Below are positions 1-6,125 of a stretch of 6,125 bases of DNA, piece by piece. The stretch's first letter is position 1, and the number at the start of each line of letters is the position of its first letter. The DNA comes from an uncultured Bacteroidales bacterium (lineage in GTDB: Bacteria; Bacteroidota; Bacteroidia; Bacteroidales; UBA932). Location: positions 1 to 6,125 of the forward strand of contig CAKUYG010000129.1 in assembly GCA_934702165.1 (NCBI GenBank). The letters run 5' to 3'. The translations under genes and the position numbers were made by a program. The notes under the pieces are model-generated. The model made no database searches. It was not told the origin of the DNA and worked only from the letters and a program-made list of their open reading frames with translations.

Positions 1-850
1 CGCAGAAGTCCGGCTCCGCCTGCGGATTCATCACTGTCCAGCCGTCCGGGTGTACACTTGACGGCTCTTCACAGCGGATAAAGGCCACCTTAGGAGTATT
101 GTGCCATGGACGGCCGAGGTAGAAATACTCAAACGGCACCCCGTCGTGATCAGGCTCCCCCGGAGACTTCGCTGTCAGACGGCAGTCCAGAAAAGTTATT
201 CCGAAGCGGTTGTGAGGCCTCGTGCTCGCCGCAGTGATGTAACTTTCGTGCTGATTGGAGAAGATCTCACACTCATCAAAGACCATCATGGAGTCCCCGT
301 ATATGAAATCCACATTCCCCTCCACATAACACTTCCTGACATAGACACGGCCTTCACCTCTTCCCCAGAATGTGTCCTGGTTTCCGATCATGCGGCAGTT
401 GTAGAAAGCCAGGCGGTCTCCAGTCACCGAAAGCGCCGTCGCCTGCGAGCGCGAATTTTCACCCGGCTTCTCCCTGATGTTCTGATGTGGATTCAGGAAT
501 GTAATATTTACGGCGGTGAAATCATCGGCTTCAATCGTTGTGCTCTGCTTGGGCTGCGGGGTATCGCTGCCGGCATAGTCATCATACCAGATCACCGTCG
601 TCAGCGGATCCTCACCAAGCAGCACGACGTTGTCCTTGCCGCTCTTCAGGATCACTTTCTCATAATACCGCCCCGGACGGATTCTGATTATCCATTTCCC
701 TCTGTCAAAACCTTCAGGCACATCATCAAAAGCCTCTTGTACAGCAGTATAATCTCCGCTCCCGTCCTGGCTGACAACCTTGACTACATCTCCGGCTGTG
801 CCGCACGAAACCGCAAGCAACAAAAAAATAACGTATATAATTCTTTTCAT
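1..850 (-). CDS. Pectinesterase (pectin methylesterase, CE8 family), lipoprotein, 3' end cut by window edge
   Basis: The reverse strand from the ATG at 850 stays open for 283 codons to the left edge; the C-terminus is missing, probably by several tens of residues given usual single-domain bacterial pectinesterases. The enzyme hydrolyses methyl esters of galacturonate in pectin, giving pectate and methanol. Seen in the translation: a signal peptide of about 15 residues (MKRIIYVIFLLLAVS) followed by Cys16 in a lipobox-like AVSC; an N-terminal GSGDYTAVQEA (residues 30-40) typical of the family's beta-helix; SQATAL (135-140); GNQDTFWG (156-163), giving the catalytic-site Gln158 and Asp159; VDFIYG (180-185) with Asp181, the second catalytic Asp; and LGRPW (245-249) with Arg247 and Trp249. 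By comparison with the known family, all key active-site residues are present, so it should be active. It follows the SusC/SusD pair by 51 nt and is probably co-transcribed, but a terminator-like hairpin lies just before its start. No Shine-Dalgarno is visible; GAG then ATG is also seen at the SusD start. The residues after Cys16 (GTAGD) are not a clear acidic surface-export signal, so a periplasmic-facing or a surface location are both possible. Family call is firm; exact substrate is inferred. Confidence 0.94.
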   Translation of the reverse strand, partial: MKRIIYVIFLLLAVSCGTAGDVVKVVSQDGSGDYTAVQEAFDDVPEGFDRGKWIIRIRPGRYYEKVILKSGKDNVVLLGEDPLTTVIWYDDYAGSDTPQPKQSTTIEADDFTAVNITFLNPHQNIREKPGENSRSQATALSVTGDRLAFYNCRMIGNQDTFWGRGEGRVYVRKCYVEGNVDFIYGDSMMVFDECEIFSNQHESYITAASTRPHNRFGITFLDCRLTAKSPGEPDHDGVPFEYFYLGRPWHNTPKVAFIRCEEPSSVHPDGWTVMNPQAEPDFC

Positions 851-853
851 CTC

Positions 854-888
854 AAAAAAACGGGGTGGCGGATTCAGCGTCACCCCGT
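854..888 (-). terminator. Intrinsic terminator-like hairpin between the SusD gene and the pectinesterase gene
   Basis: Read on the minus strand, ACGGGGTG (888-881) pairs perfectly with CACCCCGT (867-860). After an A-C mismatch (880/868), two more G-C pairs (879/869, 878/870) can form, leaving a 7-nt loop. A run of seven T (860-854) follows immediately, the first T being the last base of the stem. This is the classic rho-independent layout for minus-strand transcription. On the plus strand no T-run follows the stem, so it is not bidirectional. It starts 13 nt after the SusD stop codon and its T-run ends three bases before the pectinesterase ATG, so it could end the susCD transcript, act as a partial (read-through) terminator, or stabilise the 3' end of a processed susCD message. 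The structure is seen; the function is inferred. Confidence 0.72.
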
Positions 889-901
889 GATTGCCTGCGA
901 T

Positions 902-3034
902 CTACTTCTGTCTGAAACCGTATCCGTTTGTGATACCCGAATTCTGAAGGTCATTATACCTGTTAGGAATCAGGTAAATCGGAGGATTCTTGGCTGCGTA
1001 GTCCTCATCCGTATAACCGCAGAGGAGCTTGGTGGCATAAGAGTCCCTGTAATCATACATGTCGACACCCCAGTTGGTCTGCACATAGCCTTCGGCCTCA
1101 AGAGCCTTTGCCTCATCTGAGCCCGGTTCAATATAATTGAAGAGTCCTTTGATGGCGACATTGGTCTCATTGACATCCTTAAAGGCAGCCTGAATCGAGC
1201 CCCAGTCATCATGCTGGCCGCGCCAACCCGGGAAAAGGACAGGATCACTCTCATCGCTGCACTGGGCGGTGAGCCTGTATCCATACTGCTTTTTCGCATC
1301 CACCATTTTCGTCCACACATAGGCAGGGAGCTCATTCCCGTTTTCAAAACGATAGAAACCGTTCTCGTGGACCCCGTCCACGACAGCCGTCATGAGAGCC
1401 CGGTTGTCCACACACGCTTTCGGAAGTTTCCCTGTGCGGACAAGGTCGTGACGACGCATACCCTCTCCGACGAACTCGAGGGCACGTTCGTAAATCACAG
1501 CATCGTAGACACTTCCGCACTTCTGTATATAGGATTCGAAGTCAGGATCGGAATTTCCCTTGAAAGCACGGTTGTGTACCAGTGCAAGATACTTCTTTGC
1601 TTCCGGGTCATCGCCGAGAGCCGCGCAGACCTCTGCAAGCATAAGGTACGCATCCGATATACGCATGATCGACGCGTTTATACCGGCCATTCCATAAGAT
1701 GACGTGTTCGGATTGGTCATCTTGTTCCAGTCCCACTTGTTGGTCCCGGGGCCGCACCCTGCTCCCCAGGCGCTTCTGTTGAAAGACTGCATGAGCTCTG
1801 TGCCTTTACCGGTACTGCCGGTCACACAGATGGAAGCGTCGCGGCGCATGTCATCATTGTCATAACCGCTGTAGTAGAACCAGGCCTGCACCCTGTCCTG
1901 TCCGCATGCTATGCAAGGAGCCCCGTTATTTCCTCCGGATGAAGGACGCCCGATGTAGCCTGGACGGTCAGATCCGCCGGAAGGGTTGGCATAGGCATAA
2001 GCGATCTCATAGATTGACTCATCAGCAAGCGAGATGTTGTCACACTGGTGCATCTGGGCGAACGCATACTGGAAAGGGTTGTTGTAACTGCGTCCGGTGC
2101 TTTCATTGGAGCGCGGGTCGGACGTGTGCAGGACTACGGAGCCGGAATTCTCATACAAAGAGAGAAGATATGTCCTGGCGACTTCGAAAATCTGCCTCCA
2201 GTCGCTCCTCCTTCCGTATACAGCCCCGTCTTTTTCAACGCTCCAGTCGTCGAAACTCAACTTCTGGCCATCTCCGCCGACATAGAAATCCGCACCGAGA
2301 TCAGTGCGACGGGTGGCATAGCCGCCATTGTAAAGACACAGTCTGGCAATGAGACCCTGGACGTACGTCCTGTTCATGACATCTGCCCTCGCCCCGTTCT
2401 CACCCGGACGGAACATGTGAGGCTCGACTGCGCGCAAAGCAGCCGTCTCTTTGTCATATATCGCGAAGCGCGACGTCAAGCCCGTGGCTTTCTCGCCCGC
2501 CTTGGTGGCATAAGGGACATCCCCATACCAGCGGCACAGTTCATAATATTGAGTAGCACGGAGCGCGAACGCCTGGCCATATATGTCTGAAAGGACGTTA
2601 GGCTCCCCTGTCATGATTTCAGAGAAATTAGGCAGCGCCTCGAATTTCGCTATGAGAGAGTTGCAGATGGCGATTGTCTTGTAGCAGTTCCCGAAGACCT
2701 CCGTCCCCTGCCCGGCATTGATATTATAATTGGCCGTACCTCCAGGATAAAAGGCCTTTTCCTGCTGTCCCGCGTCACCTTCGTTCCAGGTGTCCTGACA
2801 GTCCTCGATGTCTGAGCCCCAGACTGGAGTCCAAAACCAGCCGACAGAGTGGATGGAGCGGTTGCTCTGCCAAGTCTTGTAGCCATAGTACAGGGCAGCC
2901 TTGGCTGATTCCCCGTTGGAGAACACGAAGTCCGCATCTACGACACTCGGAGAATTCGTGTCCAGAAAATTGCCGCATCCGGTGAAGGAAAGTCCCGCAA
3001 GAGCGGCCAACATGATGGATTTTATCTTTTTCAT
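902..3034 (-). CDS. RagB/SusD-family outer-membrane glycan-binding lipoprotein (SusD-like), complete
   Basis: A 710-residue surface lipoprotein that captures glycan and acts as the lid on its partner SusC porin. Residues 1-19 form a signal peptide (charged MKKIK, then a hydrophobic stretch) ending at Cys20 in FTGC. Family motifs in order: the mature N-terminus CGNFLDTNSPSVV (20-32), usual for SusD proteins; the helical TPR-like segment FALRATQYYELCRWYGDVPY (156-175); MRISDAYLMLAEVCAALGD (457-475), the conserved alanine/leucine helix; ERALEFVGEGMRRHDLVRTG (516-535), the family signature; and a C-terminus with IYLIPNRYNDLQNSG (686-700). Family members are commonly about 500-650 residues, so this one is long; about 175 residues follow the signature helix. 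It has 16 cysteines, including a CIAC at 374-377. The ATG at 3034 is chosen because the signal peptide starts there; it lies 17 nt after the SusC stop, so the two are surely one transcriptional unit. No clear Shine-Dalgarno precedes it. Its ligand cannot be read from sequence; the adjacent pectinesterase suggests a pectic oligosaccharide. Confidence 0.97.
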   Translation of the reverse strand: MKKIKSIMLAALAGLSFTGCGNFLDTNSPSVVDADFVFSNGESAKAALYYGYKTWQSNRSIHSVGWFWTPVWGSDIEDCQDTWNEGDAGQQEKAFYPGGTANYNINAGQGTEVFGNCYKTIAICNSLIAKFEALPNFSEIMTGEPNVLSDIYGQAFALRATQYYELCRWYGDVPYATKAGEKATGLTSRFAIYDKETAALRAVEPHMFRPGENGARADVMNRTYVQGLIARLCLYNGGYATRRTDLGADFYVGGDGQKLSFDDWSVEKDGAVYGRRSDWRQIFEVARTYLLSLYENSGSVVLHTSDPRSNESTGRSYNNPFQYAFAQMHQCDNISLADESIYEIAYAYANPSGGSDRPGYIGRPSSGGNNGAPCIACGQDRVQAWFYYSGYDNDDMRRDASICVTGSTGKGTELMQSFNRSAWGAGCGPGTNKWDWNKMTNPNTSSYGMAGINASIMRISDAYLMLAEVCAALGDDPEAKKYLALVHNRAFKGNSDPDFESYIQKCGSVYDAVIYERALEFVGEGMRRHDLVRTGKLPKACVDNRALMTAVVDGVHENGFYRFENGNELPAYVWTKMVDAKKQYGYRLTAQCSDESDPVLFPGWRGQHDDWGSIQAAFKDVNETNVAIKGLFNYIEPGSDEAKALEAEGYVQTNWGVDMYDYRDSYATKLLCGYTDEDYAAKNPPIYLIPNRYNDLQNSGITNGYGFRQK

Positions 3035-3051
3035 CTCGTATGTTCAGTTTG

Positions 3052-6000
3052 TCAGAAAGTAATGTTTGCGCCGAAAGTGAATGAGCGGGAGCGCGGATAC
3101 GCACCGTAATCCATGTTCATCGTCGGCAGGCAGTTGAGGCTTCCGCCGAAGTCTATGCGGCCAGAAGTGTAGGTGTTCACCTCCGGATCAAGTCCAGAAT
3201 AGGACGTGAGGCAGAAAAGATTGCTTGCTGTAAGATAGAAGCGCATCCGCTCTATGCCGATCTTGCGGGAAATCTTATCAGGAAGGGTATACCCTACCGT
3301 CAGATTCTGGAGACGGAGATACGAACCGTCTTCGAGCCAGCGTGACTCCGCAATTCCGCTCTGATGATAAGGAGTCGGATACTGCGCTCCCGAATTGAGG
3401 CGGTCAAGTTCTTCAGGGTTTGTCACGGCATAGATGTCACCCGAATCATTGATATCATAGACCTTGTACGCATCCGCCATGGTGGCGAGCCTCTGGCGGC
3501 CTATGCCATTGAACTCTCCTCCCGACTGCATTATCATCATGTTGACATTGTAGACCTTTCCACCAATTACCCAGTTGAAATTGCTTGAGAAATCCCAGTC
3601 GCGCCAATGTGCATTGATGCTGAAACCTCCGGTATGGCGAGGCATGAGCTCGGCTATGTCGGTGACATCATCAAGATTGACCATGCCGTTGCCGTCCACA
3701 TCTTCAAATTTTGCACATCCGGGGAAAGCGCCCTGTCCGGCAGGGACTTTGAAAGGATGGTTCTGCGTAGCAGTCACAGCCTTGGCAATGTCCGGGACCC
3801 CCTCTTTCAAAGAGTACATTCCAGTGGCCGGATCATAGTTGAAGTCTGCCGTGGTGTACCAGCCGTTGCTCTTGAAGCCGCGGACCAGACCTATAGGCCT
3901 TCCCACCTCAAGCATATAATCGTTGACCGGCACGGTAGCCGATGACGACCAGTAGGATGAATACTGGTACTGGTCAGCATTGACGAGTTCATCCAGATTG
4001 TTGCGGTTGTAATTGTAGAGAGCGTTCACATCCACATGCCAGTCACTGTTCTCCACAAGCACTGCATTGACAGACAATTCAACACCTCTATTTGACGTAC
4101 GGCCGAAGTTCTGGTATTGGTATGAATATCCCGTGGTGTTGTCCACCGGAACTGCCATAAGAAGATCTTTTGTCGTATTCCAATAGAGCTCGACAGCGCC
4201 GTTTACACGTCCGCCCATGAATCCATAGTCGATACCGATATTGCGGGATATGGTTGTTTCCCACTTCAAGTCAGGGTTGGCCAGAAGTCCGTCTGGAGCA
4301 TAGAATGATATGAACTCTCCCCCGATAGGAATAGTGTTCTGGCTGAGCGGCAATGTTTTCCAAGTCTCTCTCCAGAGATTGGAACTGATATTGTCAGCCC
4401 CGGAAGTACCATAAGAGAGACGGAGCTTGAGGTTTGAAAGCCATGACTTGGCATTCTCCATGAACGGCTCGTCTATCACACGCCATGCGGCGGCAGCTGC
4501 CGGGAAATAGCCCCAGCGGTTGTTCGGAGCGAATTTGCTGGAACCGTCAGCACGGAATGTGGCAGTGAGCAGATACCGGTCCAAGAAACTGTAGTTGGCA
4601 CGTCCGAAGAACGACACCGTATGGGACGGCACATTGATGGTGTTGGTAGCGGAGAACTTGCCTGTGGCCATCTGTATCAATCCCATGGCCGTGTCATAGT
4701 CAAACGCGTCAGGGTAGCCATTCCCTGACAGGGACGAGCCTTCAGAAGAACTTGAGGCCAACTCGTTTCCGGCCAGAAGGCCTATGCTGTGACGACCACC
4801 GAAATCCTTGTTCCAGCTGAGAGTGGTGACAGAGCGGAGCCCCTCACTTATGCTACGCCCGAGAGTGGCCCTCTTCTCCTTGTTGGTATACCCGTTCTCA
4901 TAATATGTGCTGCGTGATGATCCGCGGCTCATTGACAGCTCGCTACGGGCAGTCAGCCCGTTCACGATTTCCCACGACAGTGCAGCGGAGGCCCTCAGCG
5001 AGCGGCTTAGACCACGACTTGTGACATCTTCAGTAAGAAGCACAGGGTTATGGTCCGGATCAATGTTCTCGATACCGAAACTGAATGCTGAAGTCACGTC
5101 AGAATAGTCCACACCGCCCAAAGGATTGTCAATAGGACGATAGAAGTAGGCGCTGGAAAGAGTCGAACCGCGTCCGCTCACAGAGCCTTCACGCCCATTT
5201 GTATTTGTCTCCACATAACGCGCATCAAGATCGAGGGTGAGCCGTTTCGCAAGCTTCTGACTGACTTTAAGTGCAGCGTTGAAACGGTTGTAGTCAGAAT
5301 TGATCTTGATACCTTCATCATTGACATATCCGAGCGTGAAATTCACTTTTGTATCCTCGGAGCCTCCACTGATATTCACCGTATGGCTGTGGGAGAAGGC
5401 CGTACGGAGAAGGTCATGAGTATAATCATGAGTGGCGACGGACGCATAGTCTTTGAAATGGTTGCCGTAGGCGGTGCCCAGGCCGAAATACTTGGCAAAA
5501 CCGTCACCGTTGGCAGCACCTCTGGATGTAGCATAACCCCAGTTGAAAAGGAGATAGTCCTGTGCGGACATGGTCTCGAAAGTCCTGGCGACATTCTTCA
5601 CCTGGACATAGCCGTCATACGAAACCTTCACCCTTCCTGCCTTCGCAGACTTTGTGGTGACCAGTATGACACCGTTTGCGCCTCGTGCACCATATATGGC
5701 AGTGGAAGACGCATCCTTGAGAACGTCTATGGACTCGATCTCAGACGCCGGGATATCGCTTATCCCACCTACCGGAAGCCCGTCCACTATATATAAAGGT
5801 TCATTTGACTGGGTGATAGATCCTCCACCACGGACACGCACCGACACTGAAGCACCCGGACGTCCGTCTTCGGAAACGACATTGACACCGGAGAGACGGC
5901 CTTGGAGGGCTTGTGATACATTTGACACCGGGTTTGAAGCAAGTTCAGAGCCTTTTACGGAAGAGACCGCACCAGTAAGGTCACGACGCTTGACAGAGCC

Positions 6001-6125
6001 GTATCCGATCACGACCACATCGTCCAGCATAGTGTTGTCCGTTTCGAGCACAACCACCACAGGAGAGGCCACGGCGGTGATGACCTTTGTAACATATCCT
6101 ATGGATGAGACAGTAAGCCTGTCAC
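3052..6125 (-). CDS. SusC/RagA-family TonB-linked outer-membrane transporter, 5' end cut by window edge
   Basis: Outer-membrane porin that imports SusD-bound oligosaccharides, powered by TonB-ExbBD. The frame is open from the right edge (first full codon 6123-6121), giving 1023 visible residues; the true start, signal peptide and most of the N-terminal domain lie outside. A GTG at 6072 is in frame but is internal, because family-typical sequence (VSSIGYVTK, visible residues 5-13) lies upstream. Order of parts, numbered from the first visible residue: the tail of a carboxypeptidase-D-regulatory-like domain (1-28); a TonB-box-like LDDVVVIGYG (33-42); the plug domain with the SusC/RagA signature, including VRVRGGGSI (95-103), PLYIVDGLPVGG (109-120), IESIDVLKDASSTAIYGARG (129-148) and NGVILVTTK (150-158); then a 22-strand-type beta barrel. 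An EF-hand-like loop DVDGNGMVNLDD (808-819), usual in this family's extracellular part, is seen. The protein ends in SFTFGANITF with a terminal Phe, the expected beta-barrel assembly signal. The SusD partner starts 17 nt downstream. The frame is intact, without stops or frameshifts. Confidence 0.98.
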   Translation of the reverse strand, partial: DRLTVSSIGYVTKVITAVASPVVVVLETDNTMLDDVVVIGYGSVKRRDLTGAVSSVKGSELASNPVSNVSQALQGRLSGVNVVSEDGRPGASVSVRVRGGGSITQSNEPLYIVDGLPVGGISDIPASEIESIDVLKDASSTAIYGARGANGVILVTTKSAKAGRVKVSYDGYVQVKNVARTFETMSAQDYLLFNWGYATSRGAANGDGFAKYFGLGTAYGNHFKDYASVATHDYTHDLLRTAFSHSHTVNISGGSEDTKVNFTLGYVNDEGIKINSDYNRFNAALKVSQKLAKRLTLDLDARYVETNTNGREGSVSGRGSTLSSAYFYRPIDNPLGGVDYSDVTSAFSFGIENIDPDHNPVLLTEDVTSRGLSRSLRASAALSWEIVNGLTARSELSMSRGSSRSTYYENGYTNKEKRATLGRSISEGLRSVTTLSWNKDFGGRHSIGLLAGNELASSSSEGSSLSGNGYPDAFDYDTAMGLIQMATGKFSATNTINVPSHTVSFFGRANYSFLDRYLLTATFRADGSSKFAPNNRWGYFPAAAAAWRVIDEPFMENAKSWLSNLKLRLSYGTSGADNISSNLWRETWKTLPLSQNTIPIGGEFISFYAPDGLLANPDLKWETTISRNIGIDYGFMGGRVNGAVELYWNTTKDLLMAVPVDNTTGYSYQYQNFGRTSNRGVELSVNAVLVENSDWHVDVNALYNYNRNNLDELVNADQYQYSSYWSSSATVPVNDYMLEVGRPIGLVRGFKSNGWYTTADFNYDPATGMYSLKEGVPDIAKAVTATQNHPFKVPAGQGAFPGCAKFEDVDGNGMVNLDDVTDIAELMPRHTGGFSINAHWRDWDFSSNFNWVIGGKVYNVNMMIMQSGGEFNGIGRQRLATMADAYKVYDINDSGDIYAVTNPEELDRLNSGAQYPTPYHQSGIAESRWLEDGSYLRLQNLTVGYTLPDKISRKIGIERMRFYLTASNLFCLTSYSGLDPEVNTYTSGRIDFGGSLNCLPTMNMDYGAYPRSRSFTFGANITF

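Noticed and set aside
851..860. A TTTG next to the T-run before the pectinesterase, resembling part of the Bacteroidota -7 promoter element (TAnnTTTG).
   Set aside because: The TA half is absent and the start codon follows within three bases, leaving no usable transcript start for this gene; the T-run is better explained by the hairpin terminator.
101..1120. A 339-codon plus-strand open frame opposite the pectinesterase and the 3' end of the SusD gene.
   Set aside because: It lies antisense to two genes with clear family motifs, crosses the terminator region between them, and its translation shows no recognisable domain and an implausible Arg/His/Ile-rich composition; a chance shadow of codon bias.
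1211..2590. Several plus-strand open frames of 148-180 codons opposite the SusD gene.
   Set aside because: They are antisense to an intact SusD coding sequence, overlap one another in different frames, and have no recognisable motifs.
3035..3051. The SusC-SusD gap as a possible regulatory site.
   Set aside because: Only 17 nt with no hairpin or promoter element; it is an ordinary intra-operon spacer.
5383..5796. A 137-codon plus-strand open frame opposite the SusC plug domain.
   Set aside because: It mirrors the strongly conserved plug-domain codons on the other strand and shows no domain of its own.
6070..6072. GTG as the start codon of the SusC gene.
   Set aside because: The frame is open upstream to the window edge with family-typical sequence, and a start here would remove the signal peptide needed for outer-membrane export.

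Overview
The window is a three-gene fragment of a Bacteroidota polysaccharide utilisation locus (PUL). All genes are on the minus strand, so transcription runs from the right edge to the left edge. The tandem of a SusC/RagA-type TonB-dependent porin followed by a SusD/RagB lipoprotein is diagnostic of Bacteroidota. The moderate G+C and the absence of clear Shine-Dalgarno sequences before the two visible start codons fit that phylum, probably Bacteroidales, but the sequence does not support a genus or species call.

Layout in the direction of transcription: (1) 6125 to 3052, a SusC-family outer-membrane transporter whose 5' end (signal peptide and most of the N-terminal carboxypeptidase-D-regulatory-like domain) lies beyond the window; (2) a 17-nt gap; (3) 3034 to 902, a complete and rather long (710 aa) SusD-family surface lipoprotein; (4) a 51-nt gap holding a GC-rich hairpin followed by seven T, which looks like an intrinsic terminator and ends three bases before the next start codon; (5) 850 to 1, a pectinesterase (carbohydrate esterase family 8) with a lipoprotein-type signal peptide, cut by the left edge after 283 codons.

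Inferred joint function: SusD and SusC form the surface binding and import complex for an oligosaccharide, and the esterase removes methyl groups from galacturonic acid residues, so the likely substrate is a methyl-esterified pectin or homogalacturonan fragment. No polysaccharide lyase, glycoside hydrolase or regulator (HTCS, SusR-like or ECF-sigma/anti-sigma) is in view, so the pectin assignment rests on the esterase alone. The most notable non-coding feature is the terminator-like hairpin inside the operon; it may lower expression of the esterase relative to the transporter pair. There is no gene-free stretch over 300 bases, and I see no RNA gene, CRISPR array, mobile element or extended repeat. 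I find no evidence of a new kind of system here.
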